From Varroa destructor (taxonomy: Eukaryota; Arthropoda; Arachnida; Mesostigmata; Varroidae), in NCBI RefSeq assembly GCF_002443255.2, contig NW_019211454.1, positions 20,551,037 to 20,615,036 of the forward strand: DNA of 64,000 bases, given 5' to 3'. The position numbers and the translations under genes are program-made. Positions 11,261 through 26,400 of this stretch are shown piece by piece; position 1 is the stretch's first letter, and each line of letters begins with the position of its first letter. A model generated the notes under the pieces. The model saw only the letters and a program-made list of their open reading frames with translations. It did not search any database and had not been told where the DNA came from.

Positions 11261-14200
11261 TGTTCACGATTAGAAGCAGTAGAGAATATAACTGCAGTGA
11301 CATTTGAAGACAGCAAGTCTCTACTGAGCATTAAAACATTTATAGATACTTTTTACGTTTTTTTGTCATTGAGCCTCATTAATGACTAACTAGTTCAAGT
11401 TATCAGTAGCTCAAGATATAAACCTGTCTCAGCCAATTCGGGCCTTCGTCTGTGAATCGATATTTCAAACAGAATCCTTAGGCGGTAGGTTTATTTTATC
11501 TTCGTTTTGAGCGTTTTCCAGTTTCTGTTAAACGATGAATGCCAAATTTCTGTACTCCTTAATAATACTGTCAACTATTTTTTATAATGGCGTACGTCTT
11601 GTGTGAACAATACGGCCAATATACAGCAGATGGTTACTTCAATAAAATCAGCAATAAAAATAAAGCCCGTAGAGATTTCAAGGAGAACAAAGAAATGTCC
11701 CTTTGGAGAAACACTGTTAATATGATAGCGATGTGGGAGGGATACATCTGAAGGTCGCGTGGCTGTTACACGTTCCTTTTTTCTTCATTAAAATTCATCT
11801 TTTTCCCAATTTCCCCTATTTTATTTATTCCCTATTTCCTAATATATAACTGTCCTTAAAATAATCTCTATTTTACATTTCAGTTGTTGAGAAAGTAACC
11901 AAACCCTTTTTTTTGAATTTCATAAAAATTTTTCTAAAATGAATTTCATAGAAATTCTTAATGGTTGATGAATAGACAACATATGGCCCAAACATAATCG
12001 AATCTGTCTCATATTAGCAAAAAATTATTCCTTGAAAAGATATCCATCAAATCATCAAAACTTAAAAGTGCAGCTTATCACGAGACAGATATGTTATTAA
12101 CTTTATCCTACGCCAGGCTTTTTGAGAGAATGTACATAAATATACACAGGTAAGCAATCTGACGCTTCGCCCTGCGGCCATTTTCTATGTTCGATTACTT
12201 GGCCTGTGTGATGAAATCAGTGAAATGATATTTCGGACTTGCCGTCATAGTGGTCATATTCGTGTGTTGAACCAACAACCGGCCTTTATCGGCAACTCTG
12301 ACAGTTCAAAAATACAACGATAGCTTTCGAGGTATTCCAGTTACACACGGACAGACATTGCGTTCTCATATTATAGTACAGCGTAACTCGCGTCCGATCT
12401 AGGTTGCAAAAAAATACAAAACGATTCCGAGCAATCATGTCGTTACAAAGAACAATGTTACACTTGGCAAACTATACTTTCTTCCAAAACCGGGCCTCAC
12501 CATAGTGTACTGCTCAAACATAAAGGATGGTGATGAAATCTGCTTAAAGTAACCTCCACTACTCAGGCCGTCACAGCCGTTATCCGGAAGCTGGCCATTC
12601 ACTAAATCACACTGAAGTAAACTTAATAACCTTTACAGTTCGTGAAGCTCAAGAATCGAAAGCTTTGAAAAAATCTATTTTTGCCAGCAATTTAATGCCT
12701 ATTTTACGTCGTTGTAGCGTGTGTGTTGTCGTCTTCAACTTATCTGTCGTCAACCCCTTTTGGTCCACGTCACAAAAAGTGTTACGTTATTGCATAATAA
12801 GCAATAAGCAACGATCTGGTAGACTTCGACATTTTCTTGAACGAGCCGAGCTATGGATTTTCGAGTTATTGGCTAGTTGTTATTTACTGAGTGCTGAATA
12901 CTCTTTTTGTGCTCATGAAAAATTCGGGCCTGGTTTTAAAGATTCTATGATCTCCCTGTCTGTTCGTTTAGTTCGCATATCGAAAATACTCCCTGAATTT
13001 TCTAAGGCAATGTAAGCATTTCTCCAGGATGAAGTAGGACTGTTACTTTGGCATTGGGACGCCAAATTAGAGAACAGACAGAAACACAGGACCGAGTCAA
13101 GACTGCCCTAATAACAACCTCGCATATGCGCTTACCAAGTGCTTTCAAATCGGTACGTACGCTATATTTTAAATTGAGAATAAGATAAATTGTACGATAA
13201 AAACTATGGAGAGCTGCATGAAATGATTTTACAGAAGTATACGACTGAAAGAAAAATCTAATTTTTTAAATATAAATCTATTGTTGTTAGCCTGTGTCAA
13301 CGGCGTATTAGCGGATAATTTTTACAATGATACATAATTTTCATTAGATACGTTTTCATAGAGTTTATTTTTTGAAATATATCGGAGAAAGACAGAAAAA
13401 GAGAGAATTAAATTTCAAAAATGTATTTCTCAACAACCGGTCTATTGACTGTAGTTGATAATTCAATGCTGTACTATTTTTTGGTGTTTTGGTGGCAAGC
13501 TGATGCCCTTCATATAAACAGATGGTTCTAATACCGTTTCTTTAGATGAAAGGTGATTCATGTTTACGGAACATATGAAAATTTTCGGAACACCTTAATG
13601 TGGAAGTTTTGGAGTATTTTGAAACTCTTACAAGCGATAATTTGAACGACATTCTCAAAAAAAAAAGTGGACTTAATAGAGAAACTTTTTCCGTGATGAA
13701 AATAACCACTATTTAACAACGTGAAGAACGCAGATAAGTATGTATGTTTTATCTTAAAGAAGTATTTAATAGTTCCAGTTAGAGTTGTACGAATAACTAT
13801 CGTCCAGTTGCTATAAGCTTCACAGTCTACGTTGTTGTACTGAACGAAAAGATGGGGTATTATACTTGGGTCTCCTCCTCTATCAATCTAATACTTTTCT
13901 ACTTACAAACACTTATTATGTTTCCACTTGTTATTGACCAATGCGCCGCATATACGGGACAAAAACAGTGGCCATCTGTCACAGCTTCGTATAAGCCACC
14001 CGCTTGACACTTGACATCAAATACCCATTTTCCCGCAGCCCACCAGTGGACCAACCCAATGAAACAATATTAATGCCGAAAAATCCAACTTAGTAGAGCG
14101 CATGTGGTCTTTAAAAGCTAACCGGAATTGTACAGTAGCAATGGGGATTTTCTAATATTTCTTATTGTTTCACCCAGTCGCTTGGAGCTATCTACAATAA

Positions 14201-14425
14201 CAGCATTGTTAAAATGTTGATTAAACTGTTTAAGTTATACTGCAATACTCTTTAACATAGGCCGTATAGATATAGTAGAGGAAAACTCCGCACATGATAT
14301 GTTCCGCATCGTATTTAATCCTTGTATTTTAGTTGAGGAACTCTTATAGATTGGCATAGGTTTTACGCAATGGCGCTAAATGTAAATAGGAATAATGTCT
14401 GGCTTAGGTAATACAGGATATATAG

Positions 14426-14449
<24 letters not shown>
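14426..14449. repeat. (TA)n microsatellite
   Basis: Uninterrupted TA dinucleotide run of about 12 units. Confidence 0.95.
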
Positions 14450-14456
<7 letters not shown>

Positions 14457-15723
14457 ATATGTACAAAAAACATTGTATGTACTATTATGATTTTTGCTAC
14501 AGAAATGATCATACGCCATTTGTGACGTCTCTGCATAGGCTGAGCTGCTCTTTTCAAAAGCGGTGAGGAGGAATTCAGGGGTTTGATGAGTAAATATTTA
14601 GTCTCTGCTGTAAAGTGAGCATTTATATTTGAAGCCGCACTTAAATTATAATATAAGCCTTACGTTATTTAAGGATAATTATATTCTGTAACGTAACTTC
14701 GTAAGCGAAATTCGCTTCAGGAAAGAAGGCTACAGGGCCAAAATTGACGTGCTAGAAGATGATACGTTATCCGAACTCCACTCGCCACTCGACTGTGCTC
14801 CCCTTGTATCAAGAGATGTCCGTTATAGGTTTTCACATTGGTATGAAGAGCACACATATAAACATAAATAAGAGATACGCGCGGATGCTATACGCTTAAC
14901 CAAGTCTAAAACCGACGGCTGCTTATCTTTGTGAGAGGTGCCTATAAGATCTGTTCTAATGTCAGCATCGCTTATACATAAAATGGACGAATCAAGGATA
15001 TCGCAGTACAAGAGCAGTGACTCAGGTTTTGCAGTGAGTACGCCTTTCAGTGAGTGGCGGCGTGTGCCACCTTTAGTATGGTTTACTTCAGTGTTAGGTT
15101 CAATAAACTTTGATAAATTTCAAAGGAGATTAAAGTGATACGTTTCGAACTGAAACAACATCTTTTCCAACTATAAACTATTTGATACTGTATGCAAATG
15201 TGAAATTTATTCACTCCGTGTACAAAGAACCATGCTAGATAATTCCTGATCTAGAAAATTCTACCTAATCTAGAAGTGGTTATCAACCTGTTAGCTGATT
15301 TTTTTCCAGCTGATGTGATATCATCTTGAGAACGAATTTGATTTTTGCATTAATATATCAATAGTTACTAATTATTATATAATTATCCTTACGACAATCA
15401 ACAATAACGGCTATTGATTAAGTAAGGTAGCATAAATGTAACAGAGTAGTGTTTGTTGTGTATATATGTTTGTTGTATAAAATAAACCTCCCGCTGCATG
15501 GATCTGTGGATGAAATTCCCATTTAAAAGTACTTCCTTATGCTGGGACTGGTTCATTTTAAAGCGATGCATGTAACACATAAGTGAAGCGTGCTTCAAAT
15601 ATCTGTAAAAGTTATAATTATAAAAAATGGGCTACTAATTCAAAATTAAATGCTGTAACTTATCAAACTATTATCGCCAAGGTGCGTCCCCACTCTAACA
15701 GTCTTGACAACTGATCAAGTTTG

Positions 15724-15741
15724 TTTTTTTTTTTTTTTTTT
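15724..15741. repeat. Poly(T) run, 18 bases
   Basis: A homopolymer T tract followed by TATATA. It could be the reversed poly(A) tail of a retroposed copy, but no such copy was recognised next to it. Confidence 0.9.
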
Positions 15742-17323
15742 ATATATTTTTGTGCTATCTTTGCGTGAGAAGTATCAGTGCACTTTACGTAACGGTATAC
15801 GGATTATTCATTTATTATGTTCAAAAATGTTACGATATGCTTTTAAACTGTACAGCCGTTGAGATGAACCGAATTTATTCCTTCGAGCTTTTTAACGGAC
15901 GGAAAAAGTTGCGTTTTTTCAAGCGTCTATCGTAAACAAAGCACAATATAATGAGGAAGTTTCAGTTAGCAAAGTTTCCCAATCAAACAAATCCTGATTA
16001 GTATTGGATGATCTTTTATGGCACAATTTTGATAGTGCTGTTTGGCCAGGAAGAGAAAGCTTACGAGTGCAAGTTTTATAAGATCTCTATACTGAGTAGA
16101 CTGGCTCGCGTAAAAGTTCATATAATGACTGTCCTCCTTATTTGAGTGTTTGGTATGGCTAGTTTGTAACACATAAAGGAATCGAGCACTGATAGAAAAA
16201 AAGATAAATTGACTTATGAAATAGGTTATTGAAAACACCTGGCTATTTGAAGATCAAAAGACCACATCGTTTGAGAAAAAACTAGTTTTAATATTGCAAG
16301 TTTTAATATTAATTAACGCAAGACCTATAACGTATCTGTTTGTTCACTGCTAATATTCCTAAAACAGTTTAAATATTTTGTTTATTTCATGATATAGCAC
16401 TTTCTCTATTTTCTTCCACATATTTTCTAGTAAAATTACAAATGGCATCTACTGACTTGGGTGCGCAACTCGAAACGTACAATTTAGACAAGCTTACCTT
16501 TATGGCCGAAAAATGTCACAGAAGTTTCCTTGTTGGAGAGGAAAATGGCATGTACAATGACAAAAGCATTTTCCCGAAAGGAAAATCCTGATTAGACGAC
16601 GTTTCTTTTTCATGCGATCTTGTATGTAGACAGGCGTTCGTAAAAATCCTTGATTTTCGGTTCTTGTATGTACACAGACGCGCTGAAGATTATACTAAGC
16701 AATACATGACTATGATCTCTCCTCTTAATTGAACCGCGATTGTCCTATCGCAGAGTGATTCATCAATGAACCATCATTTCAACAAGCTTAGGATGATAAA
16801 CAACTTATTTTCGCCGATTTTGCGCGGTCCAATTTGAATATGAATACAAGTGAGATCGTGAATTCAATTATTCTCGTAAATATTCGGGCTTCCTTAAGGA
16901 TCGAATGCGGAATAGTTGGCTTACTGCGACCATTGTTCCATAATGTTAGAGCGTTCTTTTATTTTACAATCTATAAACACTTAGTTTGCTTGCGCTTGTT
17001 CTTTTATGATAATTATAATAGTAATACTATGAGCAATAATTTATTATTATCTATTGGTTTACGTTCTATATCTATTCTAACTATTTCTTTTGGCTATGAG
17101 TGAGCACGTTTGCTATGCAGTGTTTCGAGTCGTAACTCGTAAACGAGTATATTTTGACTAAGTCATACGCTCATGTCAGAAGTATACGTTTGTATAGAAA
17201 AAGTGAATTTGGGATTTTCTGCAATTGTATCGTCTTCTTTTTGTTTCTTATTCGAAGGTTGTGGACGTCGGGTTGACTGGAGTGAACGTAAGATGGCAGC
17301 CTGTTTTGCAGTGGTATATCGGC

Positions 17324-17498
17324 ATGACGTTCGTGGTCTTCGTCAGCCTTGCAGCACTTATATGGCTGTACAAGTACGCGCGTATCTGGTATGCATTACA
17401 TCACTTGCCTGGTCCACAAGATTGGTTTCCACCAGGGTATTTGCTAATGGAATATGCGCAAAAGGCGGCAAATACGCACTATACGGATTTTAGCTATG
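17324..17498 (+). CDS. CYP4: P450 exon 1 (start, membrane anchor, LPGP)
   Basis: The ATG at 17324 is chosen because the hydrophobic anchor begins directly after it. The same frame extends upstream without an ATG. The exon holds MTFVVFVSLAALIWLY, a basic stop-transfer, and HHLPGP. The donor ATG|GTAGTA leaves one base. Confidence 0.85.
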
Positions 17499-20400
17499 GT
17501 AGTATGAACACGTATTCGTTACGTAACGTCCTATTTTGTCAACACATTTTTTTTTGTAAAAACATACTAAACAGCTGACAAGAATTCAAGCGCTTTCAAA
17601 CCTTATCTTTTATTTAGAAAAACTAATCTACGTTTTGATTTTGATTGTGTACGTATAAAAAATGCTCGTTGATCGGTTAACGCGTTTCGAACCATAGAAT
17701 ATATGCAAGGCAAAAAAGCTCTGGTTGTAGCTGATCTGTCATCGGTCCCAGAAAGAGCTTATGTAACATGCCAGTTACACTGAATAATAATAATGAAGAC
17801 CTGTCAAGTGTTTGTCATTTACATTAGAAAAATTGTGGAATTGTTGGACATTTGCTATCTATCGTCTTTGGAACTACTATTGATCGTCCCAATGATTTTA
17901 CCACCAACTATGGTATAACTTACCAAGCAAAAGGCTAAAGTAAATTAAAGAGTGAACGTTCGAGCCATGGTAAATGGCGTAGTGATTACTCTCAATGCTA
18001 TCATTGGCTGTTTGATTAGTGGCTTAATAGCGTCTACAAATGGGCTTCCCGACCCATTTATCCTCGATGCATGCATGTCGTGCCATCTGCGGTTCTTTGC
18101 CCCAGGATAGCTTGCGTGAGTAACGATAATAGGCTCATTTGTGCGTCGCTGCCACTGGGAAGTTCCGGCTAGATGCTCATTTTAGCTACTTGGCAGACAA
18201 CGAAAATTATGATTAACTGAAGTTTGTCCCAGTGCTGGTCGTTGAGATGTTTTAATTAAGTTGGCATTTGACCAACGCATAACTACGATCATTTAGCATA
18301 GTGTTGAGAATTGTACAAACAAAGACAATAAGTGGACAGAGAAAGTTTCGTCTTTAAAGGGCAACGTATTTCGGTGTTTGTTGATTACTGTTTTTCGGGA
18401 AAATATGTTGACCGAAGGCGTGTGCCAGTTTCTATCTAGTGTATGAATATCACTTTTGTTTACGCTGTGCATAAGTCACAGATAGAATTTGAAATTTGTA
18501 CAGGTCATCAAAATAATAACTCAAGCGAAAGACAGAGAAACTCCTTAAACTGTCTTTTGACTTAAGTGTGCACGAACAACACTCTTTCTCTCTGTACAAC
18601 TGCCACAGCTGAAACTCACCGGATATCTATAAATGCCGATGAGAATCATCTTCTCTTATCGTTTCTATCAGAGTTCAGCAATGCGATTCGTTCACTGGCT
18701 AAAACATATGATTCGGAGGGCCTATTCAGGATATACCTCGGCCTACAGCCAAGTGTGGTCGTCTACCGAGCTGAATTTGCCGAAAAGATACTCTCGGATC
18801 CCCAGAACATCGGGAAGCACTCCAGCTACCGCTTCCTTTATCCTTGGCTTGGCTTGTCACTCCTTACCAGGTAAGATAAAATAGAGCTATGGAAAATATA
18901 TATACGTTGCGGACGTCACGTTGTGCACTGTCGTCATGTGTCCTAGTAAGCTTCTCTCTGTTTTTTTTACCTTTGATCTTTGAAAGCTTGTGGCGAAAGT
19001 AGACCGCTGACTGCTTATATATGGGCTAACGTTAAACAAATTAACGAATACACAATCACTTGGATTGAAGATCATGTTTAAAGTAGGTGTTTCCGCCTTA
19101 GAATCAACGATAGTCCCATCAAGTGTGCTTCGTATCGTGCAAGTGCTGCATGATGTAAGTAATAAAGTAATTCAATCAATAATGAATTTATACTATCTAA
19201 TACCAAGTGCCTAAAGAGCGGCATGGATGCATTTTAGACAGCGAAACTGTGAGTTGATTTAATGATCTTCAAATGATCATGATCTAAGTGGATTTTGAGA
19301 GTCCCATAACGGGATGCGCAGTTTTTACCCACTTTATAATTATCAAAACGTAATTATATTTATACAAAGGCTAGTTTTATCAGAGATAATAATAATACTG
19401 TTGTGAGGTCTGTGGGTCACCCTCAAAGATGAAGTTAGCGCTCACAAGTACGTTTGGCGCAAGTTTCTCAGGAGCGTGTCTTTTGAAGCGTACCCTTGAG
19501 AGGCAAGCAATGTAACTCAACTATACACAGCTTACACATAAATAGCTGAACTTACTATGAAGTATTAGTAGCATAACGGACCTCCTTGCTACATGTAACA
19601 GTCTCATTAACGGGGCTGCACGCATAAGTAAAGCCAATAATCTATTATCACCAGTAGTTGTAATTAGCGTCTTATATACACAGTTTTAAATATAAGTAGA
19701 AAAAAGTTTGTATTGTTAGTCGCTTAATAGAAAGTGAGTTATTTACTGACTTTACGCGAATTCGTTACTGAAAAACACTGGCTGGCTGGCAGAACTTCTA
19801 GCTTTTTACTCATTTACCGATCGAATTTTTCGGTAAACGAGCGTTCTGTCCTTTCCCGTTATTCCGAAGTTCACTGTTCAACTTCTCGAAAATGTAGACT
19901 GCTCGTACACAGCCATGGCGTACGTCCGATTCATATGATGATCCATATACTTTATTTATTGTCAATAGGGTTTCATAATTACTGCTTCCATACTTCGTAA
20001 CCTATTTTAGATGCTAGTTCTTTGACCATGTTTGTTGGTCCTCGTGTTGCTTCAACTTAAGGCCACGCGCACAAAACAAGGTACTTCTTATGACCACAGT
20101 CACGATAGGCAGTTTACTTTAATAAGTAATCTATTTTAGAAGCGATAGCTGGCTCGTTAAAGGCGGAAGCGCTCGTGTTTCACGTATTCTTGGACATACA
20201 GTGGGTCAAATTAAATACGTCAGTATTTCCATCCGTAAGCGCTATTGTTAACGTCGTAGAGAATGTTAATTGTCCATCGGGTTGTGGCTATATCTTACAT
20301 TATATTTGAAATAGGATTGAAGAAGAAATGATAGTGGAGGGAACTTTGTCATACTTAAATTAACAGAGGCCTGTACGCGATTTTCACAGTTTGTACTCGG

Positions 20401-23400
20401 AACCCGGAACGTACTTCTGAGGAAGGCAAGTGCTTATTCTTAATGGCACGATGTTTCGTCACGGATGGAATTGTCTGCCCAATTGTGTTTGCAGAAACGT
20501 ATATTATATTTCACTAAAAACTCAAAACGGGATTTAGCCAACTTAGCTTCAGCTCGACAGTTACCGTTGGGCAAGATTCCCTACGACGGTGAAGACTGCG
20601 AGGTCGAGAGCTGGGGTATTAACACTCAGGCTCGATTTGTATAAAAATACCATAGTCGTTCACATCGGTCGAATTAATGAGCTATAAAAATTAGACGAAT
20701 CGGTACTACACGATCTGGGCGAGGACCAAAAAGAGTCGTAGAGACGTTTGCTTTCCGTGCTCACGTGTTATGACGGTAACCCACTATTGCACTATATTAT
20801 TCTTGATGAAAGTAGATCTTCTTCGATAATCACAAATGATCACATCAGTGAACAGATGCAACTGGACCATCATGACATTACTCTAAAGTAAAGGCAGTGT
20901 TTTAATAGATTGTGTTGTCTATTTACTAGCCTAGAGTGGGCATTATCCACTACAACTGTATACGTTCTGAGTTCATTGATTACGGCTAAAATGCACTTTT
21001 AGCAATTAGGTAAACAAACAAACCATGAAACAATTAAGATAATTTAATAAACTAAATTACTTGTTTTGTAGAGGCACGTTCCACTTTGCACCGCAAAGAT
21101 CACGGTGGCAAAAATACAGAGCGCTACAATCGGAGGATGTCTGCTATCCACTATATTCACCCGTTATTTCTCCCACAGATTACCGTTTTTTTTCAGTTCG
21201 ACAATTTCTTAATTAGCAAAATGATGCTAAAATTGCTTTTTGAAACGCTGAGACGACACTCGAGACCGAGACTTCTACAATAGGGAAATTAAGAGATTGT
21301 CACCCAAATGGTAAAAGCCGTATTTATATTAGCTTTTGAAAAAATTGATGAACTTAAATTCACTATCTTGTATTTCATACTTGGCAACTTAACATACTCC
21401 GGATCAGTTGTCATAATAATGAAAATCGATAAAATTCTGTCGGTTTCTTTTCGGATGAAGCGATTGTCAGTTAAGCGTAAAATCAATACGGTTCTGTCAG
21501 TATGTTTAAACACTTTTTGTCACGCCTAAGTAGTAGTAGCAGTAGTAGCGTCAGCTAACAGTACGTGGACCTTTTTCTCATCTTATAGTTTACCATGGTT
21601 TTACAGGGTAAAGCAATAAACACAAACTGGCCACTATTGTGTTATGCGCAGTTATTAACGAAGAAAAATGAACTTACACATGGGGCTAACGGCAGTCTTT
21701 GCTCAGATAATTTTATCGGTTGATCGTTATGAAAACAAGCTAACAAGATCTAGATAAGGAAATGGCCAAGCAATTTACTAAAGATAAATTGTGGTAACCA
21801 AACTGTACAGGTTGTAAAAAGTATCTTTAATATTTGATCTACTATAGCCGGGGACCTTTCGAACTCTATAGCGCAGTGGCTAAGCTTTAAATGGTAAATG
21901 AATATAAGGTTACCTTAGAAGGCGAAGGGGAAACAGGCTACGACCAACTTAAGATCATTCCCCCTATACTATAGTTGAAACCTTTCGGTCATATTTTCCT
22001 AAAACGCAACAAACGGCCACCAGCTGACGAAGACAAATGGGAGAAACTCTATTTTTGTTTTGATTGTGCCCTTTCCGCCCAGCGCGTAGTTCGGGTACTC
22101 GCTTTACCCAACTAATGTCTTTTTTCCGGGAAGATAAATTCTTCGTATAAAGTAATATGGATAACTCCCAAAGAAGGCACATTGTATTGATGTTTTTCCT
22201 ATAAACATGTGAAGTCGAATATAACTATTGGCCCTATCAGTCCGATCCACCGCATGTTTTGGATTACACGATTTTTTTTTTGGCAAATATCTGAACGAGC
22301 ACTTTGGACTGTGTTGAATTGAATGATCAAAGCCTGAAGGTAGCATAGCAACCACTGTTTTGTTTCATAGGAATATTGTGCAACTAATATAACCACTAGA
22401 CACTGAAAACCCATCATTATTATTTTTCTAAAAATAGGCTCTTCTCAATTTTCTGATTCTCGCAAATTGTAGGAGTACGGATTTGTGACAATTCCCTAGC
22501 TCTGACGTTTACATTCATTCTAATAAGCTTGTTTTAAGAGTTCATATATCGTTCAGCTACAGGCTTGGAAGCTTATTAGGCATGGCAACAAAGTAACGAA
22601 GAACCCTGAATTTTAAAAGCGGAGGCCATATAAACTAAACGATTCATTAATTAACCGGGTAAATTTATAATTTTTCTAATTTATTGTTTTTACTTCCCGT
22701 CCTACTATCACGTATATATCCTTTGTTTCTTAACGTTTGACGTCAGCAATGTGCCGTCTGCAAAACTTCCGTGCAAAACTCAAGGGGCACAAAATCCCCT
22801 ACACGTACATATATTCGCTTGTATACTCTAGGCTCAAAGTAATAGCATTATAAATCGCACTACTAACTATACGTTCGCTGTATATAAATTTAACTGATGC
22901 CAATATTTTTTAAGTGTGTTTCGGCAGAAACGGATTTCGGCAGATGATCTACTGTATATGAAATTAACAAGCTGCTTCATCACTAATTGTGACAACTTTT
23001 CTATCTTTTGAGAAATCCTGTTTTGCTTTGTTGAAATCTTTTAGCACAGGGAATGAGTGGAGACAACGCAGGAAGTTGCTAACGCCGGCATTCCACTTTA
23101 AAACATTGGATAATTATGTACCGACCATTAATGCACGCTGCGCCGAGTTTGTTGACTACCTAAACGCGCTTCCACAAAAAGAAGACATCCGTTTGTTCTA
23201 CGAAATATCAAAACTGACGCTTGACTGCGTAGGAGGTAAGTGGTCATGTTAATTATTAGAAAATACGGGTGCGATCGAAGTCCGCACTCGTCCGTAATAG
23301 GAACTACATTTACGACTTTTCATAATGTGTATGAGCCGTTTTCAATAATTTCGTTTCCATCGTAAAATAGTTTCCAATAATGTAGTACATAAGATGTAGG

Positions 23401-26400
23401 TCTAGAAGTACGTTATGTAAAGGAACTGAAGGAAAGGCACATATAAGGCCATCTTCTGTTTCAGACACGACAATGGGGTTTAAGATGGAGTCATTAAAAC
23501 GAAAAAGTACCTACAGCTACGCCTTAGCCATGTAAGTTGGTCAAATTGAGCACCTATAATAACTTGTCATACCTAGCCCTGTCCATGTTCGTATTTATAT
23601 ATTATTTATTCCCTTTGGCAATATATATATATATATAGAGTTACCTAATTAGTAACTTAAATATAGGTTTCAGTACCTGGTTATAGCTCGCACGCTACGC
23701 CCGTGGGTTTGGCCGAATTGGATCTACGAAATGTTGGACGAAGGTCGAGCGGCGCGACGCTGTTGTGAGGTCCTTCATCATTGGTCCCGAACAATCATAC
23801 GCGCACGACGCGATTACCTAGTGAACCTTAGTGAGAACACCAAAGAGATTGGCAAGGTAATTTTAACACCTGACATGTTATCGTTAAATGGAGACCATGT
23901 TATTTTCTAGGATGGCTTGTATTATCTAACATAAATTATATTACACTACCATTTGCAATTACGGAACAGTCCAATTAAGTATCAGCTACCATGAAAGCGT
24001 TCGACTGAAGGTCACTTACGTAATTGGCATGCCCGATGTAATTCTGTCCGCGGCTTTGGCAATAAAAAAGTTCCCAATGCTTATTAAATGCATTCACTTT
24101 CAGTTAAACAAGTAAATAAAAAGAAAGGTAAAAAAATATAACTAAATTGATCTTCTAACATCCTCTTAGTGGAGAGATGTCTAGAGAAGTGTTCGTCTTG
24201 TAAATTGTGACCTAAAAAAAAAGGCGAAATCGTGTAGCAGGCTTATGTACGAAGCAAAAAAACGTGTAAAATATTTTCTTGTAAACGATTTTATTTAGAT
24301 TTATTTATAAAAAAAAAAAAAAAAAAATGTATATGATATTAATAGGTAATCTCAAAGAAAAATATATTGTAGAAAATCATCTTAGATGACCATAAACTTT
24401 GAAGTTAGAAATGATATATGTGCGTTATCATACGATATCCATTATGCTTATTGATCTGTGATGACTCCCTGCAGAAATGTTTTTTTCTCTAATTTGGTAA
24501 AGCCACAACGTATGATGTCTATGAAACTCTTAATATTTTCTGTTTCGTAGCTTCTCGAAGAAATGTCATTAGAAAATAACTACTCGCTGCCACGTTAAAA
24601 CCTTAGCGCTAATATAACTTTCGAAGCTGCATGTACACTGAGGTAAAGAGGTTCAGCAAGAGAGGGGGGGGGGGGGGGGGGGCTTGTCAAATTGAGCGTC
24701 CTGCCCAAAATCTATCGGCTTTGCTTAATTTTATCTGTTTGGCTTGATGTTACGCCCACGTAGTGCTATCACGTAATTATGAGCATCGTACTCCATGCAA
24801 GTAACGGAAATATTTTGACAACCAGCAATAGCTACTAAAGGTTGTAAAATAGAAACGTTAACTAAGGTGTTGGATGATGCGCTACGGCCCAGTGGAACTA
24901 AACGATGATATAAATTCGACCATGGCCTGAAAGGCTAGCATCGACATTTGGCAGCATGGTTGAAAAACAGTGAGACCCAGAGGATGAGCAAGGAAAGCTG
25001 GCTTAGAAACCTAATAGCAGATCTAAGGATATGAAAGGAAAAGGAAGGAGAGATAACGTACGGTGGCATCTGTAACGCATTTAGAATATATCCCCATAAC
25101 AGGATTAGGTTTGTCCTACCGATGAAAATTTCTTGTACTGGATATTGTCTGGTATGCCCTGTTTTTTTTTCTCATACACTCCTCCGAATATTGACAGCGA
25201 TTTTCCGTTATTCGTCAAAGAAACTTCAGTGACGGCTCGTATTACTAGAAAGGCAAAGAAGGGCATCTTGCCATTTTTTTCGACACCTAAGAAGTTACTT
25301 TACCGTAAGAACAATGCTTACCGAAAAGTCTATTTTAGCCTATATATTGTTGCATGTCATTAGTGAATATCTGATCCATTGCTATGGACCGCTACAACTG
25401 AAAGTAAAGGTGCTACGTGAAACATGCATTAATCTATTTTAAGCGAGGCAGGGTTACTTCTCATATGGAGCTCTGTGAGACTTTATCGAATTTTATCCGG
25501 ATCTCAATTCAGACCTTAGAGATTCATAAGAAGTCTCAATTAATTCCTTATGGATTATATCTATAACTGATATTGTGCTCAAAAATATGTTCGACTTTTA
25601 TTACTCTTCATTTTATTTGTACTATATTTTAGAGTCGCATTTTACAAAACGAGTTCTTTCCGGCGGTTCTTCTTTATTGAGCAATCGGTGTGTCTGTGTT
25701 CATCGTTAGTTCTACCAATTCAACGCCCAGGCCCGACAAAAATATCTAATCTAAACTAGACTTTTTTTCTTCAAAAGAATATAATCAATTGAAATTATGG
25801 GCGATATTTTAATTGCCACTGTGATAGAGTGGCAACTGAGATGGTGACAAGTTGAGCGCTTTCGTTTAGAAAAGATGACCCGTTCCTAGTCAAACAAGTC
25901 CATATTCTCTGTAACTAAAAATTTGCATTGATAAATACAATACGTTATTTCAGCACTAATAATTATACGTAATGGAAACGCAACCGTACTATGTCTATAT
26001 TGTACCTGCTGGACCACTAAGAATAGTAACTGCCATGTTTCGACATGTTGCCTGTAAAAGGTAACTGTCATACTGGATGGCTGTGTATTAACAACGGTGA
26101 CTTCGATGAGTCTTCTTTGAGACCTCTGCCGTGACGATTTCATTGATGAAGGACGCATCAGGGTCCTACACACCAGCGATGTTTTTGCCGATAATATAAT
26201 GTTCGTTAAGACTTTACGGAATGAGATGAGCTTGCCGTTCCCTAGTTAGACCTAGGCCTAGCTTCAATCCTGGGCGTTGAATGCCGTACGCTTAGTTCTT
26301 GCTTTGGCAGATTACCAAGGAGCCGGTAGTGCATGTATAACCACCAAATTTAGTAGGCTCATTTTTCTTTCACGGTTCTGATACCAAATGTTGCCTGCGA

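Larger units (their letters stand above)
10220..17323. other. Unassigned intergenic DNA
   Basis: No supported exon was found between the LINE relic and the P450 start. It contains a stop-poor patch at 10814-11260, TA and T-run microsatellites at 14426 and 15724, and scattered short chance frames. The P450 promoter should lie at the right end, but I see no clear core element. Confidence 0.4.

Noticed and set aside
12665..13015. 116-codon plus frame starting with TTG
   Set aside because: Not ATG-initiated, no domain, no acceptor; probably chance.
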